Source of the DNA: Trissonchulus latispiculum
Lineage: Eukaryota; Nematoda; Enoplea; Enoplida; Ironidae
Direction: 5' to 3'
NCBI GenBank assembly: GCA_030248195.1
Contig: JASAND010028183.1
Span: 1-64,000, forward strand
DNA: 64,000 nucleotides
Positions 55,701 through 64,000 of this stretch are shown here, one piece after another. Each line of letters starts with the position of its first letter. The first letter of the stretch is position 1. The notes beneath the pieces were generated by a model. The model saw only the letters and a list, made by a program, of their open reading frames with translations, had not been told where the DNA came from and did not search any database. Made by a program: the position numbers and the translations under genes.

Positions 55701-56995
55701 TTGAAGATCGACTGAATATGATGTTGGTTAACTTCAAGCGATTTTATGACTTATTCGGCAAAAACCAACAAGTTAGAAGTTTTCACACAAAGGCTCCGGG
55801 ATTGTTTCTAATGTGCTTAGAAACTCGGATGTAGCGTATTCTGAAAGTTTCAGACATTCTGGATTACTTTCGCGAATGTTATCATCCAAAATACGGGAAA
55901 ACATACCACCACCATAAGATACAGGACCCTAAGAAACACAGAAAAGTTACAATCTTGAGCTAGCCGTACTGGAAAAACTTAGCAAAGGCGATTAGTGCAA
56001 TTATTTGCTTCGCCTCCATTTTATTCGAATTCATCTGCTGACCGATGCATACTGCAACGTAAAATATCTAGTCGTTGCTATCCAGTCTTGTGACACCAAA
56101 TACTGTAGAAACGTTCTAAAATAAAGCAAAAAAATTTGTTCAGGGTTGATCAAAAACTGAAGATAGAAGTCTAACGTAGGGAAAAATACTCCAGCCTAGG
56201 CTAAAAATGGTTGCTGCTGTGCATAACACTCAACACAAATCAAAATTCTGCCTAATCTTTGGCTTAGCATAACGGTTGTCAGAATTTTAAGGTTGGGTCA
56301 GTTCTGGTTGGGTTAGTGTTTGGGCTAATTGTGTTCTTGCCCCGAGCAGTTTTTGTTACTGTTTAATATTTTTGGATCTTTTTTTGAATTTTTCTAATTC
56401 CATACTTACTTTGCGACTAGTATGTGGTCAATTTCTTATGCCAATTTTTTGACAATACCAACGGTTCTGAAAATGGGAAAACTCTATCCTTGAACTAAAG
56501 TCTTACTGTTATTTTGCTGTTTAGCAATTCCTAGGATAGTGCATGCAAGCACTGTACAAATTCTTATTTTCTACACATGTTTTAGGTATCACACGAGACA
56601 GTTACATCCGAGAATGGTGTAGTCCTACCAACTACAATATCAAGACGGTTGGACTCATTGCCTATGATTCAGCAGGTCGAGCCTGTGGCTATGGTGTTGC
56701 CAAGGTGACCCATCTTATTGTCCACTTTACTCCAGTTTATGCAGAAACAGAAGCAGTTGCCAGACAACTGTACGTCGGCCTATTCAAGCTGAGCCGAGAT
56801 ACTTGGGGCTCGGTTGAGGTCAGTTTATTTGGACCGGCAAGAAGTCGTCTGATCTTAGAACTGGCCCGTACTGTAGGGTTGGACCTGGCCACCACTGAGA
56901 TGTTTTGGAACAGAAGTGATCCTCAGACTGTTGCATTCGCTCAAAGCATACAGTATGATAAAGTCTACAGTGTGCTAGACTTCTGGCCTGTATAG
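49723..56995 (+). CDS. Two-domain GNAT N-acetyltransferase, three exons, 301 aa
   Basis: This is a predicted acetyl-CoA-dependent acyltransferase, substrate unknown. Exons are 49723-49982, 51965-52200 and 56586-56995, with GT-AG introns (AAG/GTTAGC..TTCCAG/ACGC; CCCG/GTTAGT..TTTTAG/GTAT). Phases match at both junctions and the protein ends FWPV at a TAG. Exon 1 begins MSSIVIDGRTYTARPMREGD and holds the first GNAT strands (GFTVVVDEIGEIVAMEAL, IFSAQVYVQPKLR). Exon 2 supplies the expected CoA-loop position, but the usual QxxGxG/A is replaced by a looser RRKGMHGLFPGPG. Exon 3 resembles the YitH/HolE-type second GNAT domain (RACGYGVAKVTHLIVHFTPV, YAETEAVARQLYVGLFKL). Introns of 1.98 and 4.39 kb are full of mobile elements. 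A further 5' exon is possible but not needed. Confidence 0.85.
49983..51964 (+). other. GNAT intron 1, hosting a TTAA-flanked G-tract element
   Basis: The intron is 1.98 kb. Most of its 3' two-thirds is the mobile element at 50559-51788. The remainder is AT-rich unique sequence. Confidence 0.75.
50559..51788. mobile_element. TTAA-flanked non-autonomous element with G-tract inverted ends
   Basis: TTAA (50555-50558) precedes a run of 16 G and GTCGCC. The right end is GCGACCCCCCC followed by TTAA (51789-51792). For about 50 bases the ends are imperfect inverted repeats (CACCGATTTCGCTCATTTT on the left; the complement of AAAATGAGAAAAATCGGCG on the right). The TTAA flank is the target signature of piggyBac-type elements, though the G-run ends differ from classical piggyBac termini. 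There is no transposase frame. Related ends occur at 36731 (P450 intron) and 34711. Confidence 0.7.
52241..52435. mobile_element. Small foldback element with CCAAACGG repeats
   Basis: TATCAAGAGTGCATAATTGTAC at the left (52241-52262) is mirrored by a diverged GTACACAATATACACTCTTG ending in ATA at the right (to 52435). Inside are three copies of a CC(A/T)CCAAACGGnGG motif (about 52270-52370). The short length and inverted ends suggest a MITE. Confidence 0.5.
52756..53673. mobile_element. TTAA-flanked MITE with GGTGGTGGTA ends
   Basis: TTAA (52752-52755) plus GGTGGTGGTA at the left faces TACCACCACC plus TTAA (53674-53677) at the right. The element is 918 bp with no transposase frame. TTAA flanks suggest a piggyBac-like target. 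Its right half is included in the tandem duplication of this intron (copy at about 55607-55915), so it is older than that duplication. Confidence 0.7.
54101..54508. mobile_element. MITE with 9-bp target duplication (Mutator-like?)
   Basis: Inverted ends GGGTCTTATCTCGATTACC (54101) and its complement ending at 54508 enclose 408 bases. Further inside, CAGTACTCAAAATCCTTAA is also mirrored. The flanks are identical 9-bp copies of GATCCAACC (54092-54100 and 54509-54517). A 9-bp duplication fits Mutator-like elements better than hAT (8 bp). There is no coding frame. Confidence 0.85.
55192..55445 (-). pseudogene. LINE-type reverse transcriptase C-terminal fragment
   Basis: The minus-strand frame contains NWRKPPGRPATSWRQVVEKD and WDDVVKTMAQDRNQWRAMVN. 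GRP-x-T-x-W ... AQDR-x-x-WR is the characteristic end of non-LTR retrotransposon ORF2 proteins (RTE/Jockey/CR1-type). Only about 80 codons remain, so it is a 5'-truncated insertion. It sits in copy 1 of the intron duplication and is missing from copy 2. Confidence 0.8.
55607..56505. repeat. Intron tandem duplication, copy 2 (uninterrupted)
   Basis: This is the contiguous counterpart of copy 1. It ends 80 bases before the acceptor of the last GNAT exon. Divergence from copy 1 is roughly 10-15% by eye, with small indels. Confidence 0.85.
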
Positions 56996-57533
56996 TAAAA
57001 CTGGTGTATTGCTTACAGCGGAACCAGCACAAAGCTGTCCATAAACGTGGTAGAGTGTAACCAAACCATGCTACAACCACATGCGTACGATTGAATTGCA
57101 CGCTGCATGCAGCACAGCACATGCACGACGTGGCGTGCAGTACACTTGTCAGCCTTCGCTGCTCTCCTGTCGGAGTGTGCAGCAGAGCTGCTGACACAAG
57201 GATTTTTCCCTCTTATATACTTCTGCCTACATAAATATGCAAATTAGGTTGGATAGTATATAAATGATTGAAAATTAGAGAAGAGTTGTCAGTCATTCAA
57301 GACATGACGTGCAGAAGAAAGTCTTCTGTACTTTTAAGCCCTGTCACAAAGCAGTGGTAGCACTGCTTGCTGTGCTCAGAGAAATTTGTGAGCTCACTTG
57401 AAGGGCACTCGGAGCTTCGTCTGCTAGTGTGCATACAAATCTCTGAGAACACTGCTGGCAGTGCTACAACTTACACTTGATTTACAAGTGTTAAATGTCA
57501 GCGTTTCACGTGAACTCCGAAAGTTTGAAATTA
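56996..57533. other. Downstream of the GNAT gene, no gene recognised
   Basis: This is the 3' flank of the GNAT gene and mixed sequence. No polyadenylation site is called with confidence. Confidence 0.4.
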
Positions 57534-57869
57534 CAGCCATGCCGTTATTTGAGGGGAAAGAAAATGAAAGAAAATGAGAAATTTTCTTTAAATAAAGAAA
57601 AAGGAAAAAATCGCTCAATGAATTTCATAATTTGATTAATGCCTTCATGCAGGGATAAGTCTAAACTATTGGCAACACTTGACTTTTCACCTATGCTTAT
57701 TGCTTAGTGTACATATGTTCGCCTTTACACATATTGTTTACATCATTAACGTTGACAGCTGTCAAATCTTAGCTTACGCTATTGAAATTTTCTTCTTTCC
57801 CAAGAAAAAGAAAAAGAAAATGAAAGAAAATTTAAAGAAATTTTGTCCCCTCAAATAACAGCATGGCTG
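57534..57869. mobile_element. TA-flanked MITE (Tc1/mariner-like)
   Basis: The left end CAGCCATGCCGTTATTTGAG (57534) is mirrored by CTCAAATAACAGCATGGCTG ending at 57869. The dinucleotide TA lies at both borders (57532-57533, 57870-57871). Both subterminal regions have AAAGAAAATGAAAGAAAAT repeats. TA flanks and CAG-type ends fit Tc1/mariner. There is no transposase frame. Confidence 0.75.
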
Positions 57870-60432
57870 TAGCGTTATAATCATTGGCAGCAAAGGCCAT
57901 AGCAGTAGTGAGGGATTTTTACACCTCACTTTGGGAGGAAATGAACTGTTACTTTTCTTACTGTCAGAAAACTGATACACTTGTGGCAAAAGTTGTGAGA
58001 CTAAGCAATTTATCGGTTCTAAGTTGCTAAAATGCTTAGAGAAATTCATACAAATGTTGTTTTCAAAAAATATTGCATTTCACATTTGTGCCATAAGTAC
58101 CAGCAATAAGCGGCAGGTGCCCGTGAATCTTGCAAAGCCACAGAAAGTATGCATGACTGTCACATAGACATTGCTCCTGCTAGGTGTATACACAAAAGCT
58201 ATGTCGTCTTCGTCTGGAGATGCGAAGAAAGTTTCTGATACCGAATGCGCCGAGATCTAAGGCGCCTTCATAGTCGCGAACGCATAGAGACGCGCGTCCG
58301 CGCCTCAGATTGTAACATACCTTTTTACCCGTAAGCTATTGTGACGAATTCATGCTCACGAACGCATGCAGACGCTTATATACTCGCGTCAGTCGACGTG
58401 CTTCTACGCAGCCTGCTTGCGGCTGGAACTATGAAATCAACGATTGAGTGGCCCGAACTATCCAAATAGCCCAAACGGTCTGATTAGCTCGATCGGCCCG
58501 AACAGGCCGACTGTTTTCACGTCTCCGGAACTATTCAGTCTGATCCCGGTTCGACCTGCAAGGATTATTTGCTGGGCAGGGATGGCCCGAGCCTGAGGCA
58601 GAACCCATCTCGCGGCTTTGTTTTCAAGCAACGAGATAGATTGGTGACAAATTGCAGTAGAAAGATTCCATGATGTGGGCTGGTAACTTACAATTTAGGC
58701 GGAATTCAAAGTTTTGTAAATAACTGTAAAAGACTGGTTCACACTGAGAGCTGGTTCACACGAAAACCTTGTTTATAAAAGCGTCCTCGACTTTAGTTCT
58801 TTTAAGTAAAACTGTAATAGATCTTAAAGGAGTTGGTTGGTTGATCTATTCGGTCATGTTATATATATTGCCTGTCTACATCAGAGGGTGTATATTGTTA
58901 GAAATCAACAACAGCAACAACAACAGCAACAACAACAACAAATTAAGTTAGAGATTTGTAAAAAACCATTTTGACGAAATGAGAATTTGAACATCGATTT
59001 CTCAAAAACAAACAGATTTGACAGACTTTTTCAGGCATTGGCTCATCCATTGTGCAGGCAGTCGTAGGCGTGGAGACTGAATTAAAACCTAGACTAAAAT
59101 TATTGACTGAAACAGAAATGAGACCTTGGTGATAACGGCATGTCTAATAACCGGTTCAAGGCCCAGGAATTTGAAGGACTAGGCCCAGTGAAGGTCTGCC
59201 TTTAGTGTTTGAGGGTTTCACAGGCCGGTCTGACAGATGGTTTCACAGATGACCACCATCCGGCCCGGCGGAACCTTTCGGCCGGCCGGTCAGCGGTCGG
59301 TGAGTTCGTAGGCCGGCCGGCAGTCGGCCTGGAGCAGTTTGCAGTGCAGCTATTGTGACTGCTAAGACATTGATGTTTATAGCATAGCATACTATAGAGT
59401 TGAATTGATTAGAAAAATAGCATAGCATAGCAGAGAGAATTAGCATAACTATATTTGGCCTTCATTTTAAAGCTTAGCTGCTTTAAATTGTAAATTTCTG
59501 ATTGTTGATTTGCATCCATCCTTGCATCCATCCATGCATCCTCACCGGCCGCCGGCCTCAAACGCTATCTGGCATACACAAGACAACAGCACGCAAGAAG
59601 CAAGTGTTACACTTTACACGTTACTCAGGCAGATCAAATTGGCTTAAAGCTCACAATCTGGGGGAAGTTTCACAACTGTTAGCCCTGTTCGACGACAGAA
59701 AATTGTCGACGTTCTGTTTTGAGGTAATTTATTTAAACTTAGAAATACAACACAAAACAGATCTTCAACAAAAATGCAAAGGATTTCATAGTACCTATTA
59801 TAAAATGCCTGGCGGGTTTTATTAATTATAAGTCGCATGACTTTCACAGCTAAATTTGTAGTATTTAGTTTGTCGAAAACGCCTAATTTTGCAAAATATT
59901 GTAAAACGTTTGTTTACGCGCTGAGAAGCCACAGCGCGTAAACAGAAACGAGAAGCCAGGTTTTCTATACCCACAAGATATTGGAATTTAAGTTTTAGTC
60001 TTACTGGATTGGGATAAAGCACTCCGTGTTTGACTATGTTTGTTCTTGGCCTAACTAGGGACTGTGTCAAAAATCAATGTGTCAATCACCGTATCACGGT
60101 TTGTGTACTCGTTTACATTGCAGCCGACATGGGCTTCTTAAGGAAAACTCGCTGTCTTTCCTTTCAAATTTCGAAAAACTTGATTTTTTACCACAGCAAA
60201 AATTTTTTGCGTTTACCAAAAACATTAAATGTATACTAAAGATTCTAAAACGCTGTCTGCAATGTCCGTTTTTTGGCAAGCTGAGACCATAGTTCCGCCT
60301 AAACTAAAATGAAAAAAGTTTTCATGCGAAACCAAGATTATTTTTGCGAAAGCACGAGTAGTATAAGGCAGCTGTTTTGAAACTCACTCTTGGAAATCAA
60401 AAGTTTTAGTAAAATCCTTGAAAGTCCTTCAT
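57870..60432. other. No gene recognised
   Basis: This is mixed repeat-like sequence. 58225-58420 has two diverged direct copies of CGAACGCATnnAGACGC, and a CAA/CAG-rich microsatellite is at 58908-58940. A GC-rich stretch with repeated GGCCGGCC/GGTCGG (59255-59335, 59545-59560) may be the subterminal array of another mobile element. Open frames are short and without motifs. Confidence 0.35.
58908..58940. repeat. (CAACAG)n/(CAA)n microsatellite
   Basis: The sequence is CAACAGCAACAACAACAGCA continuing with four CAA units. It is non-coding by context. Confidence 0.9.
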
Positions 60433-60692
60433 GGTGTAGCGTTTAAACAAGGGCTGGTGGGCCAAGAATAAACTGAGGTCACGCCCAAACGGGAGGCGTC
60501 AAACATAAGAGAGAAGGGTCTGAGGGAGGTTCAGCTTTTCACTCACGAATGAAAGTAAAGAATTGGCCCAGCCGGGTTTTGAACATGGTCCTTCTGATTC
60601 CGTGACAGACGTGCTAACCACTACACCACAAGGCCATCAGCTGAACTTCCATAACAGGCTTATCAATTTTTGGTATGCCCGCTTCCCTTACA
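60433..60692 (-). mobile_element. tRNA-derived SINE, copy 3 (diverged)
   Basis: It has the same organisation as copies 1 and 2, with the tRNA-like head at 60635-60565 on the minus strand and the conserved tail GGAGGTTCAGCTTTTCACTC on the plus strand. It is clearly diverged, especially in the anticodon region and B-box, so it is an older insertion of the same family. Confidence 0.75.
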
Positions 60693-61040
60693 AAGGTCAT
60701 TTTAAGTCGCATGTTCCCTGGGGTGTTGGAGTATAGAACTTTTGTTCCCCATTCTTGTCCTCCCTAGGATCTTCGTCTTTTTCAATTTTTATTGAAGTCA
60801 TTGAGGTTTTTTGTGGTCACCATTTCTAGTTTACCCGATTCTTCTTTCATATGGGTTTAATGTTAATTAATACCTAAGTCGGTCCATTTTTTCGAGCGAA
60901 TCATAGCATAAGGTCATCAGTACCCGTAATGTTCTACTTGAGTCGCTCCTTTCTTTCCTGAGTCTATCTTCCCTATTCCATAATTTTTTCCTATTTTTAA
61001 CCTTATCTACTGATTTGATTTGAGTCGCTTACCATACTCT
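60693..61040. other. No gene recognised
   Basis: This is AT-rich spacer between the SINE and the hAT-like element. It ends in CATACTCT, the probable target duplication of the latter. Confidence 0.4.
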
Positions 61041-62810
61041 AGTGATGTGGATCGGATCGGATCGGCAGCCAAAATCAACTACCGATCCGATCCGGCAAAT
61101 GGCCGGCGATCCGATCCGATCCGATCCAGCCCCGGATCGGATCGATCCGATCCGATCCGACCACGATTTTAATTTTCAATTGTAGACGCTTAAATTGCTA
61201 TATACCTTCCCATTTTCCATTATTTTGCAAAACTTCACCAAACTTCACATCTTTTTGAATAATTCCGAAAGTCCGTATCAGAAACTGCAGTTGCAGAATG
61301 ATGTGTTGTCACCTTTGAAAAATAAAAGATAAAATTGAAAAATCAAAGGTGTAAGACCAAAAAATCAACTTTGGTCGTATTTATAAGCAAACAATGTATA
61401 TGTTTAAATATCGTTCGGAAATGGACGAAAGGATGAGACGGATCAGGAGACATGGAAAATCGGGGAAAATCCGGAATCCCGGAAAATCTAAAATATTCAA
61501 AAGTTTTTCTAAAATTTATGTACATTGAAGATTTAGATTCCGTGATCAAATAGATCAAATAGATTGATTTTTGCACTTTTTACAACCTTTTCAACCTAAG
61601 TGCACCCAAATTTTGTAATTTTCGGTTTTTCAAAATTTCCGGAATATTTTAATGCACATGATATGGTTATCATTTAAAAGCTCTTTACGTTGAATTGAAC
61701 ACGTTTAATATACAATCATTTCCCAGAATGCATTCGATTACCAAATTCACGAAAACAAGATTTTTCCAGATTTAAATGTTTTCCATCACCAACATTTACG
61801 GAGCCATGGATCTTGAATCGAAAGGTCTTGACGAGCTGAACAATCTTTGTAATACAACTAGATCCCAGAAATGCGCCCTGTTCCCGGAATTTACAAGAAC
61901 TTCCATTTATGAATAGTGAACTCGAGAAATTGGCACATCTTCAGGTATTGGTTCCAGCTCAAAATTAGCTTTGAAATAATGCCCTATCATTCAAATCCAA
62001 GTACGAAAATATGCACCTGGAACAACTCCATTCAATCATGATTACAAAATTTGGAATCTGGTAAAATTATGGAGAAATTAAATATTTTTAATAAATTAAA
62101 TAATTAATATTAAATATTAAATAGTTTTCGTGATTCAATCCCGATATCAGGTTGTTGGTTGTTCTAAATCTCCGGTTCAGGACGATTCTAAAAAATATAT
62201 TGTTGGGGTTTGCTCTAAAAGCATAAGTTTGAATAAACGACCGAACACAATTTTAGTAGTACAATAGCATATACAAAAGAGCGTCCGGCGGATTTTGCTG
62301 ACTTTCCACTTCTGAGCAAACGCACTAGGGAGAAAGATTTTCCTTCCCATTTCAGACGATCCTTTTAGTTGAGAACTATTAATCATACCAAAATAAGTCA
62401 CTCTCAGCAGTAAGCGGTACTGAATTTAAAAAGTGGAACAAACTGTCCATAAATTAATTAGCAGGAAATATTACATCAGTCTGACTCTTTTTATATATAC
62501 ATATAAGAAATTTATTTATCAAGAGAGAGAACATAAAACAAAAACAAGTGAACAACAACAACAGAACAACACATTTCAACAAAATTTAGAAAAGATTTGA
62601 AAATTTCTGTGAAAAAATTTGGCAATTTTGTAGAAAAATAGTACAAATTTTCAAACTTTGCCTCATTCGCCGGATCGGCGATCCGGAAAAATCAAGGCGA
62701 TCCGATCCGGCCGATCCGATCCGAAAATTTGTCGATCCGATCCGATCCGATCCGACCCCGGATCGGTCGATCCGATCCGATCCGCCGATCCGATCCACAT
62801 CAACTCCTGA
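61041..62810. mobile_element. Second hAT-like non-autonomous element, with GATCGG arrays
   Basis: The left end AGTGATGTGGATCGGATCGG faces a right end CCGATCCACATCAACTCCTGA. Flanks CATACTCT (61033-61040) and TATACTCT (62811-62818) match at seven of eight bases, consistent with an 8-bp hAT duplication. Inside each end lies an array of GATCCGATCC/GGATCGGATC repeats (61049-61165 and about 62667-62795). The interior is AT-rich with no transposase. It shares this layout, but not sequence, with the GGTACC-array element at 6540-8274. Confidence 0.75.
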
Positions 62811-63673
62811 TATACTCTGAGTTTCTTTCTTTTAAGTTTTACATACCCTCTTTTACCTTCCTATCCTATCTTCCAATTCATCTTACCTTCATTCACGGGG
62901 TTAGACCTAAGTAACACCGAACCTAGTTTAAGCTTATTTTAAGTTTCTTTCATATTTTACCATCACACCTAGCCTTACTATTCAGCTTTCTTTCAGGATC
63001 ACTGTTAAATTACTCCAAAAAATACCCTGAGCATTCCTAGTGCGTTAATTTAGGTAATTCATTTGTGACCCCGTGAATGAAGATACGGTGAATGGGAAGG
63101 TAGGATAGGAAGGTAAAAGTCGGTAAATCTCGGCTAAATAAACTGAGAGTATGTTAACTGTGAGGTAAGAGAGAGACTCAAAATCAAGGTGGACCGGCAG
63201 TTCATAAGGTCAAAAATCCGAAAACAATTATGGAATAGGAAAGACATGAATGCTAGTGATGACAACACGTGACGAATAGGTCGATAGAAAAATGGAGTAA
63301 CATAGTAATTAAAGCTAAACCTTGAACTCAGAAAGAAGGATAAACCAGGAAGGGGCAACCATGAAATTCTCCAAAGAACTTCAATAAAATTCAAAAGCTG
63401 ACGAATGGTGGTGGTAACCAAAATGTAAAACTCCAAACCCCAAGGGACTACTTATTTAAAATGACCTTGAAGTGTTCCTACACATTTTACCCCATTTTTT
63501 AACTCCCGGCTTAAGGTGCAAAATAGCCGCCTTATTTAACTATTACTCTTGATTAGGCAGAACACTTGTTTTCAACTAAGCGAGTAATGCGGGCTGAAAC
63601 GAGGTATATTCTTGGCATAGTGATTATTATACGTGACAATTTTGGTTCAAAACAATTTGTCAGAAAGTGTGCT
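62811..63673. other. Spacer downstream of the second P450, no gene recognised
   Basis: AT-rich sequence. TTACCTTCCTATCCTATCTT at about 62854 and a complementary GGAAGGTAGGATAGGAAGGTAA near 63096 form a possible foldback. No gene is seen. Confidence 0.4.
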
Positions 63674-64000
63674 TCATTTCCTTGACATAAAGTATATCCT
63701 GTGATCACAGGGAATCAGTGACAGTGTCATAGGTATTCCACGCAACGGATCTCCTTCAACACTAGCTCTGTCCAGTTTCAGCTCAAAGCGTTGCAGTATG
63801 GCGGTAAACATCAAAAAGATCTGCTGCTTCGACATAGCCTCACCGGGACATCTGCGTTTCCCCGTAGAAAAGCTTATTACTTCCTCACTTTTAGACTGGT
63901 CAAACGTTCCATCCGGGGTAATAAATCTTTCCGGCTGGAAGGACTCGTGATTTTCAAAATCAGAGCCGGCGTGGTTGGCACAGTAGTAGACCGGTACCAC
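63674..64000 (-). CDS. Cytochrome P450, C-terminal part (runs off the window)
   Basis: This is the last 108 codons of a P450 on the minus strand. ESFQPERF is the PERF motif and FSTGKRRCPGEAMSK is the haem loop with the axial Cys. It ends LIPCDHRIYFMSRK at a TAA. Sequence and layout are close to the P450 at 35715-39030 (FSSGKRRCPGESIAKQQLFL versus the same region here), so they are paralogues from a local duplication, about 25 kb apart, same strand. The N-terminal part and any intron lie beyond 64000. The frame seen is intact. Confidence 0.92.
   Translation of the reverse strand: MVPVYYCANHAGSDFENHESFQPERFITPDGTFDQSKSEEVISFSTGKRRCPGEAMSKQQIFLMFTAILQRFELKLDRASVEGDPLRGIPMTLSLIPCDHRIYFMSRK

Larger units (their letters stand above)
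52201..56585 (+). other. GNAT intron 2, a stack of small mobile elements and a tandem duplication
   Basis: The intron is 4.39 kb. In order it holds a foldback at 52241-52435, a TTAA-flanked element at 52756-53673, a MITE with 9-bp duplications at 54101-54508, and a LINE tail at 55192-55445. A duplicated block is also present (53321-55582 copied, without later insertions, at 55607-56505). Each is listed separately. Confidence 0.75.

Overview
The window looks like a gene-poor, repeat-dense piece of an invertebrate animal genome. The host genes have spliceosomal introns and animal-type protein families: a microsomal cytochrome P450, the tail of a second P450, and a two-domain GNAT acetyltransferase. 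Tc1/mariner-, hAT- and TTAA-type mobile elements, tRNA-derived SINEs and a Ty3/gypsy retroelement surround them. The phylum cannot be fixed from sequence alone. An ecdysozoan such as an arthropod or tardigrade is a guess.

Positions 1-9250 are an AT-rich satellite built on a roughly 15-bp GATAATTAGCCTCAT-like unit with higher-order structure. A non-autonomous hAT-like transposon (6540-8274) sits in it, with terminal inverted repeats and an 8-bp target duplication. Positions 9251-9347 and 31588-31713 are the two halves of a second copy of that hAT/satellite segment. They were split by the dominant object of the window, a 22.2-kb LTR retroelement (9348-31587).

The retroelement has two 525-bp LTRs that are about 98.7% identical, a primer-binding site and a polypurine tract. 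It has a Ty3/gypsy gag-pol (CCHC gag, protease, RT, RNase H, integrase with GPF module). Downstream of integrase lies an unusual accessory block of about 11 kb. It holds at least five further reading frames, each after the first-order spacer preceded by a splice-acceptor-like tract: two short unknown proteins, a paralogous pair with a CxxCG domain, a 677-aa unknown protein, and a long interrupted frame ending in a NADAR (YbiA/DUF1768) domain. A small membrane protein may also be present. Two extra exact copies of the polypurine tract lie inside the protease frame. Several frameshifts and in-frame stops break the coding frames. They reflect decay, assembly error in homopolymers, or recoding. 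This element is the best candidate for something undescribed.

Positions 31805-33383 are a GC-rich, coding-like fragment abutting the satellite, of unknown identity. From 33.4 to 64 kb lies the host-gene region. The P450 (35715-39030, minus strand) has two exons, the GNAT gene (49723-56995, plus strand) has three exons, and the last exon of another P450 runs off the window end (63674-64000, minus). Introns and spacers are packed with small mobile elements: TTAA-flanked G-tract elements, a 9-bp-TSD MITE, a TA-flanked MITE, a second hAT-like element with GATCGG arrays, SINEs, a LINE tail, a 1.5-kb inverted LTR-like pair, a 190-bp tandem repeat and a tandem duplication inside the GNAT intron.
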